The position numbers and the translations under genes are program-made. From contig JAYESD010000001.1 of assembly GCA_036927565.1 (NCBI GenBank), forward strand, positions 290,543,560 through 290,607,559: DNA of 64,000 nucleotides. The letters run 5' to 3'. Source of the stretch: Tuctoria greenei. Taxonomy: Eukaryota; Streptophyta; Magnoliopsida; Poales; Poaceae. Of the stretch, positions 27,601 to 39,600 are shown piece by piece; the first letter of the stretch is position 1; each line of letters begins with the position of its first letter. The notes below the pieces were generated by a model, which did not search any database, was not told the origin of the DNA, and saw nothing but the letters and a program-made list of their open reading frames with translations.

Positions 27601-30600
27601 ATGAATTGGATAGCTACAGCATAGTCCAGTGTGTGGGTTACATCCGCTTGAAACATGCTCCCATTCCAGCATACCAGAATCCCCCTTGCTGCCCCTCTCG
27701 AGGGGGAAAAGGCAAATTTATTGAAGCTCCTGGGTGCTATTTTTTTATGAATGTCATGTCAAATATTTCCTTTTTTGTTTCCTGGATGCAGAAAATATTG
27801 CAGCCCATGATCCCTTCTAATTTAAAGCGGTGGGCTCTCTGTTTACTGACGTCATTGATGCCCCTCACATTCCAATTCAGGATATTCCAGTTTCTTGTAT
27901 TGTTGTAATCCATTTAAAATCACTTTGGTTAAAGGACCAAGCCGTCGCTAGCTCATAGAGCGCAGGGACCAAGATGACATTGCAAAATTGAGTCAGTAGC
28001 ATCCCGTAGATATAATTGTGCAACAGAGCTTGAATGGAGACCTTCTTATCACACCCATATGGGGGAGACAAACAGGGACTAACGCCCTATAATGCACATA
28101 GCTGCATACCAAGGCAAGGCTTGTATGCCAAAAATTCCTTCCCAGGAAGTTATTGCAAGATTGAAAATTACGATCACATGCCAATAGTAAGGCTGTAGTA
28201 GTAAAGAGAGAAGAAACCACCCATTTTAGCCCAATAGTGTACGGTGGGCCAAGCCTCGGCAGACAATGGGCAGTGGTGTGCCTTGATTATGCCCAATAGA
28301 TGAACCAAGAAACGAGAGTTGTAATAACCAATCCGACGATACTCTTTGCAGCAATAGTAGTAGCAGTCAGTGTGATGCCAAGTACTACTCCCAAAAGTCA
28401 CTAAATTGCTATAGACTATTTGAGTCATCGGGTGACAAGTTAAGTTCCACCTAGCAGTGCCAGCCATTAGCAGTTTCATTGACAGAACAATTTTGGAACC
28501 CCACGAATGAATATATACAGCAAAATACCTGAGAGGATACATAGACCCAGTAGAGAGCATCACACACCAGAACCACTGATGCCCATCCTCTGCAAACCCA
28601 CTAGAGCCCTTAGAAGCTAGATGTACAACAAAATACAGGGCTTTCTTGGTGATCCTTCCACCTATCTCCCAATTATACACAGTACCAAAATAAGTAGACA
28701 GGATCCTTCACCAACTAGCGTTCCTCCTGAGTTTGTCCCTATACACAGCGGCAAAATATGTCGTCATATCCATTAACGAGCATCTGTTCCTCTGGAGCTC
28801 CCTGATTCCTCCATAGTGTTGTTATGCTGGTTCGTCGTAGGGAGCTTTTGACGCGCCACTTCGAGCGGCATGCCGCACACTCGGATCGCAGTGCCCTGCA
28901 AGGTGGTAGCATGAATTTCAGGGTAAGGATTGGAGGCATCTAACTCAGCTAGATTAGGGAATTAAAGTCAGGGAAGTCATTACCCGCTGAGTTAGCCCCA
29001 CCGGTCAAGTCAGCATCATCCTGGTGCACTTGTTCAGTTGCACTGCCCTTCTGGTGGGAAGCCTCCTGCTGTTGGCTAGATGATCTAGTTCTGTGTCCAT
29101 CCAGCAGATGCTTGATCCTAGTGCTCCTCCGAAGGGAGTCCCAGTCAATAGGGGCTTTACCCTTAGCTTTTCTGCTACCAACGGTTCTCGAAGTGCCAGC
29201 ACCTGAATCTCCTGCATGTTGTTGATGTTTCGTAGCGTTGTCTAGGTGTGGCAGTGGCTTCCCATTTGAATTGTCATCCTTTTTTCCCCGACGAGTATAG
29301 ATCTGACCAAACTTGCCTGCACTGTCTTCCCTCTGAGCATCTGAGCAATTGCTAATAGATCATCAGTTACATGCATCTCCGCAATGACCAGTGACTGACC
29401 CACAAAGCTATTTTCGGCCCCCTGTGTCGATGGGCCTGGGGCAGTAGTCTCTTGGGTCTACTTGTTCCACCATGCATTAGGTGCATGTGGGAATGCAGTG
29501 TGCAGCATGCACCTTAGACCAGTTGAGTCGAATTGTTGAGCCCAAGTAGGTTGTCGGGACTGAGAACCACACTGTGCAAGTGATAGTATCGGTACTCCAA
29601 GTAGCACTTCCTGAGGACGGCGCTGCACCGAGGCAGCCGAGTTGGCTGGACCCGATTGAGTTGGAGAAGGTTGCGATGGTCCCTTTGAACCAGCCTGTTG
29701 CTCTTGGTGTGGGGCTGGAGGCCAAGGTTCCCAACCCCAGTTCTGCCCCTGATGATTGTCGGCATGGCCCACATGATTTCCTAGTGTTTCCCAATGCTGA
29801 TCCCCTTGGTGTCCCCCATCTTGAGGGACCACTTGCTCTTCTTGCTGCTCAAGTCCTTCCGGCGGCAGAGCCTCAATAGGGTGCGGATTACCATCCAAAG
29901 GTGGGAGCTCTTCCATAGGAATGTTACCGCTCGGGTGCATCCAGTTGAGTATATACAGCGGGCACGTCTAAGACCAGGAATCACCACTTCTGCTCCCTTG
30001 GTGCAGCACGAAGCTCCTAGGAATGATCCAAGCCTCATTGTACATGCATTTAACAAGAACAAACCCTAATGCCCTCGGGATATTGTGCCAGTGTAGCAGC
30101 TTTCTAAAACCCGAGACCACCAGATCGATGGCCTCAATGGTCCTGTAACCAATTGGAAACCCTCAGATCATGAACCAACCCATGTGTGCAAAATCCCTTC
30201 TTCTACGATTGATCCCGTAATCATGCCTGATGAAAGATACAGTGATGTCTGCAACTTCAATAGGATCCCCCATCACCAGCAAGTCGCGGTAGAAGCATGT
30301 TTCCAGAGAGAACAATATAATCCCTAATGGAGTCAGACAAGGTGATCTCATCGGAACTCCCATTTCATGCACCAGATGGTTTTCGATCATCTGTCTGTAG
30401 AAGTCATACTGGTCTTCCGGGATGACCTCGTCCTCATCAACAGCAAGAATGAATTCTTCATGCATAGGGTGATGAATCCCAGGCAGGTGAACCACCGACC
30501 TAGGAGGTCTTTCCGGGCCGCCATCTTGAATCTCCAGATTCGGGTGAGGGATGAATCGAGCAGGATTGACTGGGAAGTTTGCCATTGTGATTCTTGTTGC

Positions 30601-33600
30601 AGCTCGGATGGCAATAGCTTTGGAGGTGTCGCCAGTTATGGGTTCAAGGGTATTGTCCCGAACTGAAGAGGGGGCGCTCTTGAAAGCCACCAGCGCTGTA
30701 TTTAAGTTGTCTCCCGACAAACTGGTGTAATGCGCCTGTTGCTTCACCCTCCAGACCTTCTTGATTTTCCTATTTGCAAAGAAGTGCTTCATTCTATGGC
30801 CGTACCCAAAACAACTTTTGCATCTAACTTGGTTGGGGCATTGAAGTTTGAGATGATCCAGGCTTAGGCAGTTGAAGCAGGCTCTGGATCTGTGGGACCA
30901 CGCGATGTTCCTCGGTTTCCATGGTCGAGTGAACTCACCCGTACTCCGGAAGTCACCAGGTGGAGGCGTGTGCATACTAGGCGAGTCCCACGTAGGTGTG
31001 GTAGATATATGGGAATGAATACTTGAACTGCCCCAGCACTGGTGAAAGTTGGCCCCGTGGCGGAAATATAGCTCTGTAGCGGGCCCCTGCGTGCCACATC
31101 TCCACGCTGCACATTGAGGTGTCTTCCATAGGCCACATCGACATAGCTAGGGCGATGAGGGTCATAATTGCCTATTACAGGCCTAAACTGGCTGGGAGCC
31201 GCCCTATCGATGATAGGGGTCAACGTTGGCCAAGGAGCCCCATGCAATTTGAAATCCCTCTGGGTGCCATTAATCCCGATATTCCTGAAGGAAGCACTAT
31301 TGGGCGCAGCTGACGACGTTGCAATGGCCAAACCGCCTTCCGTGTCCCTCCGGATTGGTCTCCGAAATATGAGGGAAGGGGAAAAGAATGTCCCCAATCC
31401 AGATGCCCGAGGGGGCTGACTTAAGGATACGCACCGAAGAGCGATTTGGCGAGGAGAACAATACCTTCTTTTTGTCAATGTTGATGTTCTTTGCTTTCCT
31501 TTGCGCAACCAACGTCTAGGAATCGTGTTGTTCCTTCTCCCAGTGTCGAAATTCAGTGATCCGGTCCGGTCCCCCAGTCCGCCATAAGTGGAAGTAGACG
31601 TCGAATGGAGCGGTTATGACCCTCCTGAGGGAGGTCACCAGCATCCCGACCTCCTTGCTGGTGACGGAGAATCTGAATGTGTGCGCTTGAAGCTGGCGCA
31701 CATGAAAGCCAAAGGGAGACCCTCCCAGCACCGAGTGTAGTGCCCATCCAATGTCGGACTCGGTAAGCCGAAAGGTGAAGCGCATGAAGACCGCGACGAG
31801 CAGAAATGAACCTTGAGCAGATGAGCTTGGATGGTGAATCGAGGATCAAAACCTCGCAAGAACCTCCGCTTGAAACCGACGGCCCGGCCGAAGGTCCCAA
31901 CAATCTTGCCCAGCTGCTGGCCTGTCGCCCGCCATTGGCGACGACAGACAAAACTGAGGTTCGAAGTGGTTACCAGCCACCCCATGGGCAGCACAGTGCT
32001 GGAACTCCGGCGTGGATGGGAGCGGGGGATGGTGCGGTGGCGAGGCAAGAGGGGGGGCGTCGTGCGAGGGCCATCTTCCTTTACGAATGCACCTGTTGAA
32101 ACCCGACCAATTGTTATTTTGCACACATGAGGCAGGGCCATCTATACTGCAGTGTTGATTTTCACGCCACTGACTATTTGTTGCTTGTGTTCCTTGATAG
32201 GCATCATGTATTGTGTAAACTGCCTTTCAAGCCATAACTAAGTGTCAAGTCACGATTGTCTACGAGTGTTCAGCTACAGCTAGTGCTATGGCTTAGAGAT
32301 GCTAACCATTAGTCTCCTGCTATTTTTCTTCCTCCTTTTTTGGGTGGACTTTTATTATGATTTTTACCAATCTTCTTATCTGTTGCCACAATTTATCCTG
32401 ATTTTTTGTGTTTATTTTGTTTTGCTAGTTTGGCATGGCAACTGATCCTGAGTTTCCTGGGCACATCTTGTTGGAACAATTTCAGGTGATTCTAATATCT
32501 CTTTAATAATCGTTTATTTGGGTACCGAAAGAAAAATCTGATGTCTTTTGCATGTAAATAATATACTCATAATAGTGATAAGGAATACTGCTGACAGCTA
32601 GCTGTGAAGGTACTTTGTAATTATTTAATTGACCAATTTTTTGACGCTTCTCTTGTTTAATTTGAAATGCAGGCTCAACTTGTTTCTGCTGTTAGAACGG
32701 CTATAAGTACTGCTTCTGGTCCACTTCTTCTTGAGGCTGGACTTGAACTTGCCACAAGAGTCTGTATAACTAAATGACCCCCCTTTTTGCACACCATAGA
32801 TATGCATTGTGCTGATAAGCATTTATGTTCCAATAAACCAGGTTATGACAAGCAGCATAATTGGTGGGGATAGAGTTGCCCTTAATCGGCTGTTTTTGCT
32901 GATATCACGTCCATTGAGTGACATAGAGGGCCTATTTTATCCATCTTTTGCTGACTGGGTAGTGTGCAAGGTATTTCAGTTCTGCTATGTTGTCTTATGT
33001 TATGTAGCAATATATCTCATTCTTTTTTTGTTGTTGAATATCTGGTGGTCTCCTTAGTGTAACCTTAGGCTGTCTAACTGACAGATAAAAGTTCGCCTTA
33101 TTACTGCTCATGCTGCAGTCAAGTGTTACACCTATCAGTTCTTGAGGCTGAAGGAAAATGCTCCTGATGAATATCAGCAGTTAGCGCCTCTACTTGCAGA
33201 TAGCTCAACTCTATTAGGAAAGTATTGGATTGGAGCCCTCAAAGATTATATTGCTATGAGCTTTGGTTTGCAATCAAAAATTAATGTAAGAACGTCTATC
33301 AGGCGTCATCTACTGATACCAATGATTATATAATTATATAGTGATTCATATTGTCTTCTTTTAAACAGTACAAACCATTCCTTGATGGGATTCAGTCCTC
33401 ACTGGTCTCATCAAAGGTGCAAAAGTATCTTGACGAAGTTTGGGCATTGATTCTTCAAGCGATAGCCCTTGATGCTGCTCCGATGGATTTTGACATGAAT
33501 GGGTCTGAACAATTACTTGAATGGACATTTATATCTGGATGTAGCATGGTCAAACTGGAAAGAACTGAATTCCAATTCCTCTGGGGACTGTCTATCCTTG

Positions 33601-36600
33601 TGCTGTTTCATGCACACGAATCAGTGAAGAATAGTGCTGTAAAAATCAATCTTGACTACAGCCAAGAGACAAAGTTTGGAGGATTCATTGTTCATGGATT
33701 AGATGATCCAAAACCATGTGATCTGGTGTTATCTGTGCTGTTCTCCCTAACAACTGAAGTCTTTTTCACCAAGAATTTCCTTTCAGTGGATATATGCCTC
33801 GAGCTCTTCCAGGTCAGTTTCCTAAGATGTAAAACTTGACTCCTATCTGTTAACATCCCCTATTATAATATTGTTGGACTGTGTTGAGTTATGTGTTTGG
33901 GCCTGGCCTGTATACCGGCTCATCTATGTATCTATAAATATGTACATAGACCTTTGGTTAATCAAGCATTCATTCTAGACTATGGAGTCCACCGGGACCC
34001 AGGACACGTTCATCCGATGGTGACTAGACGTGCCGCTGGGGTTCTCCGGCCTCTTGAGAGGTTCTCCGGAGTGGTACTCTCTTCGACGACACCAACACCA
34101 TCCACTTCCTCTTTGGTATCACCTATACCGACCTCCGTCCGTAGCGCCCTCGCTGACCCTCACTGGCGCCGCGCTATGGAGGACGAGTGTGTGGCCCTAC
34201 TTGCCAACCGGACATGGGACCTTGTTCCTCGTCCTCCTCGTGGCAACTTTGTCACAGGCAAGTGGGTTTTCACGCATAAGAGGAAGGCGGATGGATCCCT
34301 AGAGAGATATAAGGCTCGTTGTGTACTTCGGGGCTTTACTCAGCGTCCTGGAGTGGACTACGACGAGACCTTCAGTCCGGTGGTTAAGCCAGCGACAGTA
34401 CGGACTGTTCTGTCGTTGGCTCTCTCGCGTTCTTGGCCTGTCCACCAGCTGGACGTCAAGAACGCCTTCCTTCACGGGACGCTGACGGAGACAGTGTACT
34501 GCAGTCAGCCGACAGGGTTCGTTGATTCAGCCTGTCCAGACTTGGTCTGCCGGCTGAACAAGTCCCTATACGGGCTGAAGCAGGCGCCTCGGGCTTGGTA
34601 CAGCCGGTTCGCCTCCTTCCTGGCCTCGCTCGGCTTCGTCGAGGCCAAGTCGGACACCTCGCTCTTCGTTTACAGGCATGAGGGTGACATTGTCTACCTC
34701 CTCCTGTACGTGGACGATATTGTCCTCACGGCGTCTAGCCCGACTCTTCTTCAGCGCATGATCTCCGCCCTGCAGCGCGAGTTCGCGATGAAGGATCTCG
34801 GCCAGCTCCACCACTTCCTGGGCGTTGCGGTCGAGCACCGTCCGGACGCTCTGTTCCTCCACCAGCGCCAGTACTGCCTGGATATCCTCGAGCGAGCGGG
34901 CATGGCTGATTGCAAGCCGTGCTCCACTCCCGTGGACACCCAGGCAAAGCTGTCTTCGGCAAACGGCGCCTCGGTCGTCGACCCCACCTCTTACAGGAGT
35001 CTTGCAGGTGCCCTGCAGTATCTCACCTTCACCAGGCCGGACATCTCCTACGCGGTTCAGCAGGTGTGTCTCCACATGCATGATTCGCGGGAGACGCATC
35101 TCACGGCGATGAAGCGGATTCTTTGGTACCTGCGCGGCTCCCTCGACTACGGCCTTCTACTTCGACGTGACTCGCCTTCTGAGCTGGTGGTCTACACCGA
35201 CGCTGACTGGGCGGGGTGCCCTGATACCCGCTGCTCCACCTCTGGCTACGCCGTCTTCCTGGGGGGGGGGGGGGGGGGGGGGGGGATCTTGTCTCCTGGT
35301 CCTCGAAGCGGCAGCCCGTGGTTTCGCGCTCCAGTGCTGAGGCAGAGTACCGCACCGTGGCTAACGGCGTAGCAGAGGCGTCTTGGCTCCAGCAGTTACT
35401 TCAGGAGCTCCACTCCCCTGTCGCCCGGAGCACGTTGGTCTACTGTGATAATGTCAGCGTCGTTTACCTCTCCACCAACCCCGTCCAGCACCAGCGCACG
35501 AAACATGTGGAGATTGATCTTCACTTTGTTCGTGAGCGGGTTGCACGCGGTGAGGTTCGAGTTCTCCATGTGTCGACGACGTCACAGTTTGGCGACATCT
35601 TCACAAAGGGACTCCCGTCGACTTTGTTTTCTGAGTTTCGGTCCAGTCTCAACATCTGTTGTGGCTAGATGTTGGGACTGCGGGGGGGTGTTGGACTGTG
35701 TTGAGTTATGTGTTTGGGTCTGGCCTGTATACCGGCCCATCTATGTATCTATAAATATATACCTAGACCTTTGGTTAATCAAGCATTCATTCTAGCCTTC
35801 TAACAAATATAAGATAAATCAGTTCAAAAATTTAAAATACTATAAGAATCCCTCCCCCCCCACCACCACCAAATCATGTTGTTCAGATGCGGGCATGGTA
35901 TCAAAATTACCTTAGCGATTATTTACATTCGGTTGACACATACGATTTTTCATGGTCAGATATTTAAAAGGTATTAATGGCTGTTGTCAAGTTAAAACGG
36001 ATATATTTCCGTAGCAAACTTGTATCCATGAACACATGTATTTGCTTTTATCTACACACATCTAAATTTATTTTCTGTCCCAACTGATGAATTTCCTAGA
36101 TAGAAATCCGATATGTGGTGCCACTGGCCCGTGTTTCGACCATTTTTTTATTTTTCTCGAGTACGCAGCGTATCATTGGATAACAGTGGTATCCTAAAGG
36201 GTAGGGAAAATACTAGGAGGGGTAGAGGGTGACCAAGGTTGATATGGTATGGGAGGAGGTGGTAAAGCGGGACTTGAGAGATTGGAATTTACCTAGAGAT
36301 TTGGCTCTTAATAGGACTGCGTGGAAATAAGCTATGCATGTGCTGGTATCCATATATTAATAAGAGGGATGAAGATCAGGGCAAGAGCCAAGAGGAACTA
36401 GGAAAAAACAGGCTAGATATTTAAGCTAGAGAATTAAGCAACGAGAGGTACTGAAGTACTGTTATGATAAGTCCAAGAGAAACAAAATAAGGAAAATGTC
36501 AATTTGTTGAGGATGAACTCGATAATTTGTACCTCGGTGGTAGTGGCTCGTCAACGCAAAACCATGTAAATTGGGACCTGATGGAATTGATTGTTCAGGG

Positions 36601-39600
36601 TCCTGATTTAAATGGTTCTATATATGAGGGTTGTCTTATAAACCTGGCCAATAGTCTAGGGTTGTAATATCAACATTTTTCCTTTTGAAATTACGGAAGT
36701 CGAGGGTCATTTTTTAAACTTTCAATGCTTGAACTGCAATCTTTCATGTTCTTTGGGGTGAGTGTTTACCATCTTGACCTCAGTAAGGTAAGAATACTAT
36801 GCTAACTTAGCAGTCACAGTTTGATATCCATCTTATTCTTACAACCTTTGAAACCTATTGTTGGTGAAATCTTGTCTAATTGTGTTGTATATGTTAGATT
36901 ATGTACTTGCACTTGTATGTACTTGCACAGTTGCACTTGTATTAGTGGAGGGTAATAGGGTCCTTGTGTAAGGGTATTAGGGTCATTGTCTAGGGGGTTT
37001 CTTAACCCCCAAGTCCTGTACCCTATATATGTAACCCTGTGCTATTATGGAAATGGATTATTCCCTTCCAATTGTATACTTGTATCCTTCACTATAAAAA
37101 CTCATTCCTATATTAACAAGAATTTTATGCCACTACAGGTTCTTACATATGCTGATTGCTCAAGTGCTCCTATTATACGTCTATTCACACAGGTACCATC
37201 ATTCTGGTGATAATTACTTGCAGTCTATGTTGGACCCATGAATACTGCTGTTCTGATATTTTTAAGAGAAAAAAGGAAAGAAAAGAAACACATATATTAC
37301 TTGCCCATGCATTGTTAGTTGAATTGAAAATGCTCTGCTGTGTTGATAAACATGGTTCCTGACTGGTGGCAGTCGACCAGTTGGTGGATTTACTGGTCTC
37401 AGGGGGTATATTTGTTGTTCTGGTACGCAGAGTAGGAGCTACCCATGCTCAATGTAAGGTAGGAGTCGTAGGACTTACAGTCTTAGATCTGAGGTCTGGA
37501 CTCTGGACTGCTGCAGACTGCTGCAGTGTAGTGGCCTTTCACTGTCGACTGCAGCATAGTAACCTTTTACTGGTGTTCCATTCCAAGCATAAAACCTGTG
37601 AGTCTAGAATTAGATATCATCTGCTAAGTTTTTTTACCATATTAGAATGCTAGGATTATTTGAATGCACATTTTTTATTCTTACAGAGGCTAAGCTTCAA
37701 GCCTCTGCGTCTAGCCGCATCTGTTTCTCATTGGGAACTGAAGCTGCTGTACTCTTGCTTCTAACAAGGGATTGAGTCTTGGTGTTGTTCTTGCTATATT
37801 GAGATTAATTATTGTGGACCTGTAATGTTCTGAGTAATGTCTTTTTATAAGTCAATTGTTTTGTTGCATGTTTGTTATTCTTCATGAGACTAGTGCCTAA
37901 CTTCTATTTTATCATGAAGATTATCAGATTGTGCCCTGAAAGTTATTTTGAGGTGGAAGCCTTTGTCTTGTCTGCATTAGAACTATACTCTTGGCATCTT
38001 GCTGTAATACTTCAATGGTAATGCTTGCTGCAATGTACTTCTTTTCGAACTTTTCTTGCTACAATGTAATTAATTATTAAATCCTTTCCTTGTACAATAA
38101 ACAAACGCAATCATTTCTGTATTTGTTACTGCAGTGGAGTCGGAAGCTCTCAAAATTCAAGGAATGCTTTGATTTCTGAACTGTCTGTTGCAAGTGAGAT
38201 AATGGCTTGTCGAGTTAAAAACGAGGTAGTGATACCATGCAATCTGGTATTTTTGATACACTATCACTGATCACATCTATTGCCAAATTGCCTTGAAGCA
38301 TACCTACCTTTAGTTTATTATTTATGGAATTTTATAGCCATATACCTTTAATTTATGGAATCTGATAACTTGTCTCATTTAGCAGCACTTGTGGAAGCTG
38401 ATGATGTTACTGGTATCCACATTACACCAAGCATTTCAACAAGTGTCAACTAATTTATGTTTATCAAGTATCATCTCCTTTCTGCAAAATATATTGCCTT
38501 TCATGAGTAAATGTTTTAAAGGTATCATCTCCCTTCTTTCTTATTTCTACATATTATTCTCCAAACATGTTCATCATTCCTGACAGCTTACTGTTTACAA
38601 GAAAACATTGCTACTATGCTTATGAAACATTCAAATTTCAGAATTTCCTTTGGAAGAGATTAAAATATCCAATGTTGTTTGCTACTCAAAGTCCTTTCAG
38701 TTCTTCTCTTAAGATTTAGTAAACCGGTAAAAACATTTTGGCTAGCTTGGAAATTGGAGTTTTGTGCTTTTTGTTATGAATTTTTATTGGGTTTCATTTC
38801 CATGAGAATGGTAAGTGTAGTTGTTAGCCCGCCAAGCCAATCACAACCCCTCCTCTTTTATCTAGCCTACCCCAACGTGCTTGGAACAAAGGCTTTGTTG
38901 TTGTTGTGCTTTTTGGTATGAGTATGACATTGGCATTTCCATGAAATTGGAGCCATGCTCCGGTCAATGAGTGTCACCACGAAACATCTCGCTAATACAG
39001 TGGAGATCACGGAGGATGCACAACAGGCAGAGATTATTGTCGCAGGAGCCGAACAGATTGAAGATGCTGCAGCTGCTGCGGATAAATCGGAGTTCATGGT
39101 TGTCAAATCTGACCGACACCGCTCCCTTATCACCTGTCCCACTGCAAGACGCTCTTCTGAATTGGTTTGGTCCTGTTCTGAGGAATTTCGTCCATCTAGG
39201 AAGTTGGCAGGTTATAAGCCCAGTTAATGTATCTTGTTACGTGGTTCGGGTTGATGAATTACTTGCTCACAAAGATCCTGAGGAATCGATGGATGCAAAC
39301 CAGTCTGGTTCTCATGGCAGTCATCCACATATTGCAGAGCCTTAATTTTCTGTTAAAGGGAAGATTTACATGATTCCCAGCTACAAATGCAGAGTTAAAA
39401 CAACTTAAGCAAACTGGAGGAACCTTGTTGGACACTAGTGAACCCGGAAATTCCTTGGACTCATGATGCCCACAGGAAGATGTTGTCCACAAAAACTTCA
39501 CAGAGGGCTACTGGGCGCAGGGAAAGGGCAAGGAGGGAAAGTTCCAGGAGGCAATTGAAGTCTTCCACCGCCAACCATGGAAGAACATCCAGATGGATGT

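Larger units (their letters stand above)
21795..27930 (-). pseudogene. LINE ORF2 remnant: endonuclease and reverse transcriptase, split by a gypsy element
   Basis: The endonuclease start ILNWNVRGINDVSKQRA reads at about 27840-27900 on the minus strand, followed by FCIQETKKE. The reverse transcriptase resumes as GPDGF just right of the gypsy element and as NMKFYKVCWDILK just left of it (about 23545-23590), then KDYRPISLLN and LKLDYEKAFDMVEH. The C-terminal part with KSLKFMNRTLLEKFLFK lies at 22057-22431. Numerous stops and frameshifts make it inactive. Confidence 0.85.
20355..32100 (-). mobile_element. Near full-length L1-type LINE, interrupted by a hAT and a gypsy element
   Basis: A 15-bp target duplication ACCCGACCAATTGTT is present at 20340-20354 and 32101-32115. 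The left end begins with a poly-T run, the reverse of a poly(A) tail. Removing the hAT (20862-21705) and gypsy (23598-26513) insertions with their target duplications leaves about 8 kb, the size of a complete plant L1 element. ORF1 with zinc knuckles lies at right and ORF2 (endonuclease, reverse transcriptase) at left. Both are broken by many stops and frameshifts. Confidence 0.93.

Noticed and set aside
38955..39345. Possible small genes of 90-124 codons
   Set aside because: No recognised domain, overlapping frames, no codon pattern of a host gene, and position inside an intron next to a probable LTR remnant.
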